Source: Reddybacter sp041277045 (GTDB lineage: Bacteria; Pseudomonadota; Gammaproteobacteria; Pseudomonadales; Porticoccaceae). Taken from it: 64,000 bases of DNA. A program made the translations under genes and the position numbers. Shown here piece by piece: positions 54,546 to 63,024 of this stretch (positions are counted from its first letter, which is position 1; each line of letters starts with the position of its first letter). The notes beneath the pieces are model-generated. The model searched no databases, was not told the origin of the DNA, and worked only from the letters and a program-made list of their open reading frames with translations. The DNA lies in assembly GCA_041277045.1 (NCBI GenBank), contig JBGFSY010000001.1:558001-622000 (forward strand), in the 5' to 3' direction.

Positions 54546-54554
54546 ATATATCAT
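54541..54554. promoter_or_regulatory. FNR/Anr-type binding site of the hemerythrin operon
   Basis: TTGAT-ATAT-ATCAT matches TTGATN4ATCAA at nine of ten positions. It lies about 200 bases upstream of the hemerythrin chemoreceptor gene, with no other gene between, and points to oxygen-controlled expression of the five-gene set. A TGTAAC hexamer near 54572 is a weak -10 at roughly the right distance. Binding is inference. Confidence 0.5.
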
Positions 54555-54757
54555 GTACAGAGCCAAAAACTTGTAACGAGCAAAAATCCATCACAAAATT
54601 CTCCGGCATGGCATTGCCAGCTCCCCCCTCCCTCTCTAGTATCCGCAAGCATTAAAGGACTAAATTGAACTGCAAGGATTTGCGTCAATTCTTAAACAAT
54701 ACTCATTATTTCTAAAGAAAACTCTACTGTAAAAAATGAGCTGACCGAGGTTGGAAT

Positions 54758-56422
54758 ATGTCACTATCAACAGCAATAAAAAAAATTACAACGCAGCGAA
54801 AATCAAACAATACGCTAGCAGTAGAGCCACCGGATTCAACGGATCTTCAACCGGCAAATGAAAGTAACTACCCCGCCGCACCTAATGGAAGCAGCCTTTT
54901 TGATGATCCGACACTTAATTTTCTGGAGCATCTTGCCCAAGGGAATTTTAAGTCACCACCCGCACCCATAGACACCCGCGCTGGCGAGTGTCTCGAAAGT
55001 ATTCGCCGAATGCTGGGCGGGGCTATTGGAAAGTCTCATATTCTAATAGCAGAGCTGAACGAAAATGCAGCCTCTATCAGCCAAAACTGTAACGACTCCG
55101 TCGTCGCCGCCACCAAAGATATAAGCCTGGAACTCGAAGACGCCAGAGAGACCCGAGATCGACTCACCTCCGTCGCCGCTGCTGCTGAAGAAATTTCAGT
55201 CAATGTAAGCGCCATCGCCGAAAACGCCACACAATCGCAGTCAAGTCTCGACACCATTGATAAGACCACCAGAGAGCTCACCTCTGCAGCGGTAGAAATA
55301 GCCACCAACACTGAGAAAGCTCGCAGCATTACGGCCAGAGCAGTGGCTGATACGCAGTTCGCAACCAAAGAGTTTGAACACCTCAAAGAGGCCGCTGAGG
55401 GAATAAGTAAGGTCACCGAGACCATTAGTGAAGTCTCAGACCAAACAAAGTTACTCGCACTTAACGCAACTATTGAAGCGGCACGCGCTGGTGATGCGGG
55501 TCGCGGCTTTGCCGTAGTTGCTAGTGAAGTAAAGGAGCTAGCCTCGCAAACCACATTGGCAAATGCTGATATAAAAAACAAAATCAATGATATTCAAACG
55601 GCTATAGGCTCGACCCTAAAATCAATAAAAAATGTAGGTGATGTTATTACAGAGGTGAATGAAATCGTTGCAACCATTGCCGCAGCCGCAGAACAGCAGT
55701 CGCTTGCGACAAATAGTATTTCCGATACTTTAAGCTCAACGAGTGAAGGCATTGCCGATATGAACGTCAATGTTAATGAGGGTTCACTCGCTATTAGAGA
55801 AATGAACGAGAACCTTTCAACATCAGCCAACATGACCGGCAAGGTCATTGAATTTATGGAAACAATGGCCATAGACAATGACACTATGCTTAGCGATGCA
55901 ACTAAAAATTTCGCAGAAATAGTGACACTGCAATCCCGAGGTGAAGACATAGCCCATCTGTATAAAAACTTTAACCTGGACGATGCGCTGTCAAACGTAG
56001 ACACATCTGAGGCGGGTTTATTTCGCTTTGGCCCCCAGTGGAGCGTGCTGGTCGACGATATGGATGCCGAACACAATAAGATTTTTGATTACTGCAATGA
56101 AATCCATACCAAGGTTACCGATGGCGCCAAGCAGAATGAAGTACTTCCCACACTAAAAGCCCTGGCAAAGTTCACCACTCATCATTTCGCAGAGGAAGAG
56201 AAAATGATGCAACAACACCGCTACCCTGAACTTGCCAGTCAGAAACGAGCACATACCGCATTACTAGGCCAGGTCGCAGATGTCATTAAAAGTATTGGAG
56301 ATGGAGAGAAGGTCAATATGATAGAAGTCATCGTATTCCTAACCGAGTGGCTAAAAGGGCACATCCTCGGCGAGGATATTAAATACGGCGAGTATTTTCA
56401 GCAGGAAGGGATAAAGGCATAG
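54758..56422 (+). CDS. Soluble chemoreceptor with C-terminal hemerythrin domain
   Basis: 554 residues, no membrane segment. A long helical MCP signalling domain carries the full hairpin (LLALNATIEAARAGDAG, GFAVVASEVKELA). From about residue 425 a hemerythrin domain follows, as in DcrH-type oxygen sensors. The diiron ligands are mostly present: His in DAEHNK, His and Glu in THHFAEEEKMM, and His and Asp in GHILGED. In the usual HxxxH pair the first His is Gln (SQKRAH), so one of seven ligands differs. GAGG stands eight bases before the ATG. It is the first gene of a five-gene set behind an FNR-type site. It probably reports oxygen or redox state to the chemotaxis array. Confidence 0.9.
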   Translation: MSLSTAIKKITTQRKSNNTLAVEPPDSTDLQPANESNYPAAPNGSSLFDDPTLNFLEHLAQGNFKSPPAPIDTRAGECLESIRRMLGGAIGKSHILIAELNENAASISQNCNDSVVAATKDISLELEDARETRDRLTSVAAAAEEISVNVSAIAENATQSQSSLDTIDKTTRELTSAAVEIATNTEKARSITARAVADTQFATKEFEHLKEAAEGISKVTETISEVSDQTKLLALNATIEAARAGDAGRGFAVVASEVKELASQTTLANADIKNKINDIQTAIGSTLKSIKNVGDVITEVNEIVATIAAAAEQQSLATNSISDTLSSTSEGIADMNVNVNEGSLAIREMNENLSTSANMTGKVIEFMETMAIDNDTMLSDATKNFAEIVTLQSRGEDIAHLYKNFNLDDALSNVDTSEAGLFRFGPQWSVLVDDMDAEHNKIFDYCNEIHTKVTDGAKQNEVLPTLKALAKFTTHHFAEEEKMMQQHRYPELASQKRAHTALLGQVADVIKSIGDGEKVNMIEVIVFLTEWLKGHILGEDIKYGEYFQQEGIKA

Positions 56423-56465
56423 AACAAATAAAATAACACCAGCACCTTAAATAACAGAGCCTCAA

Positions 56466-57467
56466 ATGAACAGGTCATGGATGACTAAGCGCCGTCAAAA
56501 TAACAGCACATTTTTGAGCCATGGCTTGTTCTTAGTGCTTTTAATCAGCTTTTTAATTACCAGTTGCATCGAGAATAGTCCGCCTACCCTGCGCCTGGGG
56601 TCGAATGTTTGGCCTGGCTATGAACCCCTTTACCTGGCCCGACAGCGTGGCCTGCTAAATTCTGAACGTGTTCATTTGGTCGAACTTTCATCTGCATCTC
56701 AAGTTATGCAAGCCTTCCGAAATCATTTAATTGACGCCGCCGCCCTGACTCTCGATGAAGTACTACAGCTGTCTGATACGGGAGAAGCACTGAAAGTCGT
56801 GCTGATAATGGATACCTCCCATGGCGCTGACGCCATAGTGGCACAAGCGTCAATTAATAGCCTTGGTGATCTAAAAGGTAAAAAAATTGGCGTGGAGGGC
56901 AACGCCCTGGGAGCCTATGTCATCAGCCGGGCGCTAGATAACGCTAATTTAACGAGAACTGCAATTGAAATCGTACCACTGGATGTCGATCATCAGGAAA
57001 GAGCGTTTCTGCGAGGCAAAGTAGCTGCGGTGATGACATTTGAGCCTGTACTGGGAAAGTTATTGAAAGCTGGCGGTCATATAGTCTTCGACAGCAGTCA
57101 AATACCCAATGAAATTGTTGGTGTACTGGCCGTCAGAACCGCCTATTTGAAGCGCCACCCTACAGTCGTTCAGGAACTGATTAACGCCTGGTTTGAAAGC
57201 GTTAGTCTAATCGACGCAGAGCCTCGTCGAACAGCCGAGATATTGGGCAGACGTATGGGCCTCGGGGTTGAAGATACACTAGCAGCCTATACAGGATTAA
57301 AAATCCCCGGCCGAGTTGAAAACCAAAGGTTATTGAAGGGCCAACCACAGCTAGCACATACAATCGCTAAAATATCAAAAGTAATGCTTGAGCAAGAATT
57401 AATTAAAAGTAGTGTCGAACCATCTGCAGTGTTAGAGGGCACAACTTTATATTATGAAAAAAAATGA
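56466..57467 (+). CDS. NMT1/THI5-like periplasmic binding lipoprotein
   Basis: 333 residues. A lipoprotein signal peptide (VLLISFLITSC, lipid on about Cys34) precedes a SsuA/NMT1-like solute-binding fold (LRLGSNVWPGYEPLYLARQ, LKGKKIGVEGNALGAYV, GKVAAVMTFEPVLGKL). Such proteins bind sulfonates, taurine, pyrimidine precursors or related small ligands for ABC uptake. No permease or ATPase gene is near. Instead its last 14 bases overlap the hybrid sensor kinase gene, so a ligand-loaded binding protein may signal to that kinase. The ligand cannot be told. Starts: ATG 56466; ATG 56481 is the alternative. Confidence 0.85.
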   Translation: MNRSWMTKRRQNNSTFLSHGLFLVLLISFLITSCIENSPPTLRLGSNVWPGYEPLYLARQRGLLNSERVHLVELSSASQVMQAFRNHLIDAAALTLDEVLQLSDTGEALKVVLIMDTSHGADAIVAQASINSLGDLKGKKIGVEGNALGAYVISRALDNANLTRTAIEIVPLDVDHQERAFLRGKVAAVMTFEPVLGKLLKAGGHIVFDSSQIPNEIVGVLAVRTAYLKRHPTVVQELINAWFESVSLIDAEPRRTAEILGRRMGLGVEDTLAAYTGLKIPGRVENQRLLKGQPQLAHTIAKISKVMLEQELIKSSVEPSAVLEGTTLYYEKK

Positions 57468-60400
57468 TGCGTCTATTGTAGAAAAAACAACGGTAAGGAA
57501 TTCGCTCAGTACAAGGATGACGGCACTTATCGTGTTGTTGTTTGCACTAGAGAGTATTTTACTTTTTGTAATTTTGTCGGCTCACATTAAAAGCCAACAC
57601 ATTGATGATAAAAAGCAGGATATACAGTATGAACTCATTAGGTTACAAGAAAACCTGGGGTTTCTTGCATTAAACAACGAGGCCAGTCAAATACAAAGAT
57701 CCGTTGCTTTATTAGCTGCTAGCACAATTAAAAAGACTGCAATACTGATTGATGACAAGGCCAAAATATTGGCGGGAACTCGCATAGAGTTTATCAACAG
57801 GAATGTTAATGATATCAATATCGCCGATAATTATATTGTCGATCACAACTTTAAGCCCTATATAAAGAAGTACCTTGAGGCAATAAAATCGAACCCTAAG
57901 AATTTAGTCTGGCTATCGGAAGACGGGGCCTCAATATTTGGTATAACACCCATCATGCTAGGGCGACTATCAAGTAGTTCTTTGAAAACAGATAAAATTG
58001 GCGCGATGATTATTCACTACGACATGAAAGGCATAGCCGTCGAAAGCCAAGTCTTGGCCAATCAGCTGATTATACCTATGCTAATAATATTAGCACTCAT
58101 CGGCCTCTTAACAGCAACTTACTTTAATTACTGGATCAGCCAGCGCATAAAACTGGTCAGTGAATCAGCAAAGAATTTTATGGGATCAGGTGACCATATT
58201 CCAATAAAGGTAAGGAGTAAGGATGAGATTGGCGACCTCGGTCACGCCTATAACACAATGGCAGAAGCCGCTAACAACGAGCACCAGCGCTTAGAACACA
58301 GCGAGAATAATCTTGCCATCACACTGAATAGCATTGGTGATGCTGTAATCACCACCGACACCCAGGGCAATATCACACGAATGAACCCTGTAGCAGAACA
58401 GTTGACTGGCTACCTATTAAAGGACTGCCAAGGCGAGATAATAAATAATGTATTTTCTATCATTGACTCCTCAACCCGCCAAGTTATAGCCAATCCCGTC
58501 GAAAAAGTTATCGCTACCGGAGAAACTGTTTCTCTCAGTAATCACACGACGTTAATTTCCAAAGATGGCACTGAGTATCATATTTCTGATTCAGCTGCCG
58601 CCATTAAAAACAGTAATGGCGACATTCACGGCATGGTTTTAATATTCAATGATATCAATGAAGAATATCGTTTGCGTACCAAGCTGCGCGACACACTTTA
58701 TCGCGCCTCATTGCATTGGAAGGAATCTCCGCTTGGAATGATTGAGTGGAATATAGATTTTGAATTTGTCGATATAAACCCTGCCGCTGAAAAGATATTT
58801 TCATTAAAAAAAGAAGATATTATTGGTAAGCATACGTCAAAATGGTTCAACATTAATACCTTAAATACCCAGATGAATAAGTCCTGGGAGGAGCTGATCA
58901 ACAGTCGTATTGGACGACACGATATCAATACAATCATAACGCCAGATCAGCGCACCATTATCTGCGAATGGTACTGCACTCCGTTAATTAATGGCGACGG
59001 CAATATTATCGGGGTTTCCTCATTAGTTATGGATATCACCGAACAACGTCGCCTTCAAAACCTGGAAAACAACAACCAAAAAGGCCTACAACAACTCCTT
59101 GACGGCATGTTAATTATGCTTGCGACCTTAAAACCCGACGGCACAATCATCTTTGTCAACAAAGCACCACTCAAAGCCCTTGGGATTTCGCTTTCTGATG
59201 TTATCGGAAGTAAGTTATGGGACACCCCCTGGTTTTCTCATAGCAACCATCAGCAAGAGCGTATAAAGAACGATTGTCGCCAGGCATCGAGCGCTAAAAA
59301 GATCGAAAGAGAACTGGAAATCACAACGTCAATGGGCACGTCATGGATTGATTATAATATTCATCCTGTGTTTGATGAGCGAGGTGAGGTTAGCTACCTG
59401 GTTGTAGAAGGGAGCGATGCCAATGCAAGAAAACGCGCCGAACAACACCTCATTCGCAATCAAAAAATGCAGGCTTTAAGTCAAATCGTTGGCGGTATTG
59501 CCCATGATTATAACAATATGCTCGGTGTAATCGTCGGTTACTCTGGCTTACTGAAACGGCGATACAGTAAAGTAGAAGGTGCCATTAAGTTTGTCGATGA
59601 AATCATCCATGCAGCCAATCGCGGTAAAATATTAACCCAAAAGATGGTAAATTTTTCCGGTCCAGAAAGTTCAGACCCACACGCTATTGTTATTAATACA
59701 AGTATCGATAACATGAAGGATGCTCTCGCCAAATCTTTGACGTCTGCAATACGGCTTAAGTGTGGACTTAGCGATAAAAATTGGCTTTCCTGGGTAGATA
59801 ATAGCGAACTTGAGGACGTCATTCTAAACCTTGTCATTAATGCCAAACACGCTATGCCTGAGGGTGGCCTATTAACCTTGCGTACTGAAAACATTCACCT
59901 TAAAAAAACTGAAGCTACTATCCTTAGTGTGTCGGGGAATGATTACATTAAACTTTCAATTACTGACACCGGTAGCGGCATAGACAATACGCTCTTAGAA
60001 AAAATCTTTGAACCCTTTTACAGCACCAAAGGAAAAGGAGGTAACGGGCTTGGGTTAAGCCAGGCCTATGCCTTTATGAAACGCTCTGGTGGCGCAATCA
60101 GCGTAACATCCGAGCTTGGCAAGGGTACCCAGTTCGACCTGTATTTTCCCCGCCATCAGTCTCTCAAGGATGAAAAACCAATATTATCAAATTTAGATAA
60201 CGCGACGATCAATGGCCATGAAAACATTCTAGTCGTAGATGATGAACCCGCTTTGAGATATCTAGCTCGGGAAATACTACAAGATGCCGGCTACACAGCC
60301 CTAACAGCCAGTAATGGCGAAGAAGCCCTTGCTACCCTGGCCACCAAACAGAATATTGCACTGGTTTTAAGTGATGTTGTCATGCCAGACATGGACGGTT

Positions 60401-60606
60401 TTTCTCTTGCTCGTGAAATACAGTCCCGCTATCCGGCTGTTAAAATCCAATTGATCAGCGGTTTTGTTTTTGATCACCCGGCTAACAATGTGAATTTTAA
60501 TTTAGCGAATAACATTCTAACTAAACCTTACTCATCCAGCGAACTCCTCAAACGCCTGCGCCTGTTATTGGACAATAGCAGTGATCGTGAGACCCATCAT
60601 GAATAA
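57454..60606 (+). CDS. Membrane hybrid sensor histidine kinase
   Basis: 1050 residues. One transmembrane helix (~22-44), a periplasmic sensor (~45-203), a second helix (~205-228), HAMP (~229-280), three PAS regions (~285-400, ~415-530, ~545-665), dimerisation/phosphoacceptor with His in GGIAHDYNN (~687), ATPase (NLVINAKHAMPEGG, DTGSGID, GNGLGLS) and a C-terminal receiver with VVDDEPALR, SDVVMPDMDG and LTKPYSS. All catalytic residues are present. It overlaps the binding-lipoprotein gene by 14 bases and the hemerythrin-REC-EAL gene by eight, so it most likely reads the lipoprotein's ligand state and passes phosphate to the REC-EAL partner. The receiver lies after the ATPase, the usual hybrid order. 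Confidence 0.93.
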   Translation: MKKNDASIVEKTTVRNSLSTRMTALIVLLFALESILLFVILSAHIKSQHIDDKKQDIQYELIRLQENLGFLALNNEASQIQRSVALLAASTIKKTAILIDDKAKILAGTRIEFINRNVNDINIADNYIVDHNFKPYIKKYLEAIKSNPKNLVWLSEDGASIFGITPIMLGRLSSSSLKTDKIGAMIIHYDMKGIAVESQVLANQLIIPMLIILALIGLLTATYFNYWISQRIKLVSESAKNFMGSGDHIPIKVRSKDEIGDLGHAYNTMAEAANNEHQRLEHSENNLAITLNSIGDAVITTDTQGNITRMNPVAEQLTGYLLKDCQGEIINNVFSIIDSSTRQVIANPVEKVIATGETVSLSNHTTLISKDGTEYHISDSAAAIKNSNGDIHGMVLIFNDINEEYRLRTKLRDTLYRASLHWKESPLGMIEWNIDFEFVDINPAAEKIFSLKKEDIIGKHTSKWFNINTLNTQMNKSWEELINSRIGRHDINTIITPDQRTIICEWYCTPLINGDGNIIGVSSLVMDITEQRRLQNLENNNQKGLQQLLDGMLIMLATLKPDGTIIFVNKAPLKALGISLSDVIGSKLWDTPWFSHSNHQQERIKNDCRQASSAKKIERELEITTSMGTSWIDYNIHPVFDERGEVSYLVVEGSDANARKRAEQHLIRNQKMQALSQIVGGIAHDYNNMLGVIVGYSGLLKRRYSKVEGAIKFVDEIIHAANRGKILTQKMVNFSGPESSDPHAIVINTSIDNMKDALAKSLTSAIRLKCGLSDKNWLSWVDNSELEDVILNLVINAKHAMPEGGLLTLRTENIHLKKTEATILSVSGNDYIKLSITDTGSGIDNTLLEKIFEPFYSTKGKGGNGLGLSQAYAFMKRSGGAISVTSELGKGTQFDLYFPRHQSLKDEKPILSNLDNATINGHENILVVDDEPALRYLAREILQDAGYTALTASNGEEALATLATKQNIALVLSDVVMPDMDGFSLAREIQSRYPAVKIQLISGFVFDHPANNVNFNLANNILTKPYSSSELLKRLRLLLDNSSDRETHHE

Positions 60607-62293
60607 TCCCCTCTTATTTTGGACCGATGATCTAAGCATTGGCATTGATGATATCGACCAAGATCACAAAGCATTATTTGATGTTTTTCAAGATGCCTAT
60701 TGGATAAGTCAAACCAAAGCCGACCCTGCTGACCTCTACTGCATGATGGCCAACCTGCTTAACTACACAGAAGTCCATTTCAAACGCGAAGAGGCTCTAA
60801 TGGCAGCCTCACCCTATCCTTTTTTTGACAAGCACTGCGGTATTCACCAGCAATTAATCAAGCAGTTAAAAACACAAATCATCCGCGTACAAAACCAACA
60901 GCAAACACCTAAAGGCTTTGTCCTGTTTATTAGAGACTGGTTTATTGAGCACATCCACGGCACTGATAATCGTATAGAGCCCCATACTCGGAACTGTTTA
61001 GACACGGTTCATCAAGCTATAACAAAAGCCGGGCCATTGGCCATACAGCCCTATTGCCATATTCGCCTGGTCGACGATGACCCTGTTTACGTAGAGCTCT
61101 TACGCGCGATGAGTGAGGAAGCAGGCTTGAGAGCAATCTCCTACAGCTCTAGCGTGCAGTTTCTACAGGCCCCCATCTACAGTCGAGATATTATCGTCTT
61201 AGATCTTAATATGCCCGAGAAAGACGGCATTGAGGTAATGAGGGATCTTGCTGACCGAAATATCGACCCAACCTTTATTTTGGTCAGTGGCTTTGATGAG
61301 CGAGTTTTACAATCAGCTCGACAATTTGCTGAATCAAAATCACTCAGGGTAGCAGAGACTTTAAAAAAGCCCGTTGACACCAACGTATTTATTGAAACTG
61401 TCAAAAGAGTCAACCGAGCACATATCTCAAACTACATTCATGCCGAATTACCTGACCTGGCTGAAAACACACTGGCTAGCCCAGCAGAAGACGATTCAGA
61501 ATACAGTCTCAGTCACCCACCTATCACCGTTAAAGAGATAAAGCGGGGCCTCAAACAAAATGAGTTTATGGTATACCTGCAGCCCCAAATACAATTTTCT
61601 GATGGCGCTATCTGTGGTGTCGAAGCCCTCGTTCGCTGGCAGCACCCAGTTAGGGGATTAGTTTATCCCGATCAAATAATCCCCCTGGTGGAACAACATG
61701 GATTGATGAATGAGTTAACCCAGGTCGTTATAGCCGAATCCATAAAGGCCTATCAAAAGATTAAAGCAGCAGGCTACAACATTACTATTTCAATCAATAT
61801 TTCTGCCCAAAATATTATCGACTTGCATTTCCCAGAACAACTCGACGTACTCATAAAGGAACATAATTTTGAGCCTGAATACTTTACACTCGAGCTCACT
61901 GAGTCAGAAATTCTCATTGACACCTCAATGGCACTCGATATTTTTAATCGACTGCGAATGAAAGGCTTTTCACTGTCTATAGATGATTTTGGCACCGGCG
62001 ACTCATCCTTAAAAAAACTCTATGAGTCGCCCTTTTCCGAGTTAAAAATTGATCGTCATTTCGTCAGTCGCATGGTCAATGATGCCGAGGCCAATTCAAT
62101 CGTCAAGATTTGCACAGTTTTAGCCAGTGAATTTAATATGACAACCGTAGCCGAGGGGGTAGAGACACAGGAGGAATGGGACGCACTCAAACTACACGGC
62201 TGCAATATCGCCCAAGGTTATTTTATTTCCAAACCCCTACCTGTGGATGAATTTCTCAGTTGGGCTACAGCCTACCAAGCCTTCACCGAGTAA
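60599..62293 (+). CDS. Hemerythrin-REC-EAL c-di-GMP phosphodiesterase
   Basis: 564 residues. Residues ~5-140 are a hemerythrin domain with all seven diiron ligands in place: His in DQDHKALF, His/Glu in EVHFKREE, the pair HCGIH, and His/Asp in EHIHGTD. Residues ~155-280 are a receiver (LVDDDPVY, VLDLNMPEKDG, LVSGFD, LKKPVD). From ~310 an intact EAL domain follows: VEALVRWQHP, SINISAQN, ELTESEIL, IDDFGTGDS, LKIDRHF, AEGVETQEEW and QGYFISKP. It should therefore degrade c-di-GMP under joint control of oxygen (diiron) and phosphorylation. The ATG at 60599 sits inside the end of the kinase gene (eight-base overlap), so the kinase is its likely phosphodonor. An upstream frame start at 60581 is less likely. 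Confidence 0.93.
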   Translation: MNNPLLFWTDDLSIGIDDIDQDHKALFDVFQDAYWISQTKADPADLYCMMANLLNYTEVHFKREEALMAASPYPFFDKHCGIHQQLIKQLKTQIIRVQNQQQTPKGFVLFIRDWFIEHIHGTDNRIEPHTRNCLDTVHQAITKAGPLAIQPYCHIRLVDDDPVYVELLRAMSEEAGLRAISYSSSVQFLQAPIYSRDIIVLDLNMPEKDGIEVMRDLADRNIDPTFILVSGFDERVLQSARQFAESKSLRVAETLKKPVDTNVFIETVKRVNRAHISNYIHAELPDLAENTLASPAEDDSEYSLSHPPITVKEIKRGLKQNEFMVYLQPQIQFSDGAICGVEALVRWQHPVRGLVYPDQIIPLVEQHGLMNELTQVVIAESIKAYQKIKAAGYNITISINISAQNIIDLHFPEQLDVLIKEHNFEPEYFTLELTESEILIDTSMALDIFNRLRMKGFSLSIDDFGTGDSSLKKLYESPFSELKIDRHFVSRMVNDAEANSIVKICTVLASEFNMTTVAEGVETQEEWDALKLHGCNIAQGYFISKPLPVDEFLSWATAYQAFTE

Positions 62294-62298
62294 ATCTT

Positions 62299-62709
62299 AT
62301 GACTATAGAACAGCTTATGACGACAGTAGTCGTCAGTGTTGAAATGGACGACTCGCTTCGCGTGATTAGCGATATCTTCCACAACACCCGCTTTCATCAC
62401 ATACTTGTTCTCGACGAAAATAAACTCGTTGGTGTCATTTCAGATCGAGATTTACTCCAAGCTATAAGTCCGCATATTGGTACCCCATCAGAAACCACTC
62501 GGGATTTAGCAACCTTAAATAAATCTGCACACCAAATAATGAGCAGAAATCCAATTACCATAACCCCCAAGGCCAACTTTGAGGATGCAATTTTATTATT
62601 TAATAGCCATACTGTTTCATGCCTTCCTGTTACTGACGAGTCAAACAAGGTCTTTGGAATTATAACCTGGCGTGATATTTTCAAATCTTTCTCAGGTCAA
62701 AGTCGGTAA
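62299..62709 (+). CDS. Two-CBS-domain protein
   Basis: 136 residues made of a CBS pair: MTTVVVSVEMDDSLRVISD ... GVISDRDLLQAI and IMSRNPITITPKANFEDAI ... GIITWRDIFKSF. Stand-alone CBS pairs bind adenine nucleotides or similar and usually regulate a partner. It begins five bases after the hemerythrin-REC-EAL stop, so it is the last gene of the set. An upstream in-frame ATG at 62260 lies inside the previous gene and is not used. It could give an energy-state input to the module; this is inference. Confidence 0.9.
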   Translation: MTIEQLMTTVVVSVEMDDSLRVISDIFHNTRFHHILVLDENKLVGVISDRDLLQAISPHIGTPSETTRDLATLNKSAHQIMSRNPITITPKANFEDAILLFNSHTVSCLPVTDESNKVFGIITWRDIFKSFSGQSR

Positions 62710-63024
62710 ATAATTTTCTCGATTACGTTAAACTCGATATCAGAAAAATTTCAGCAAAGTGATCTCATAAAACAACTTACGCAGCTAGCTTCCAGAATGT
62801 TTTTTTGAGCTGCTTTAAGCTTCCCAGAACCCCGTCTCATCACACTTATATTACTTTACTCAGGCCGCCATATATCCCCTAGCAGCGTAGATAGGTCGTG
62901 ACGCTTTATCGATCTCAATAGTCTATGGCCAGAAGTCAATTACACAATCATCACGCGCAAAATTAAGTCCGTAAGTATTGCCTTGTTGCCACACACTAAT
63001 TGCCAGTGTTTTTGCGAATCGTGC
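62710..63024. other. Gene-free stretch after the hemerythrin operon
   Basis: About 315 bases without a convincing frame. It follows the two-CBS gene and precedes the end of the decayed DUF2235 gene on the other strand. I see no strong terminator; a short TTTTCT/AGAAAA pairing just after the stop is weak. It probably contains more decayed sequence. Confidence 0.4.
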
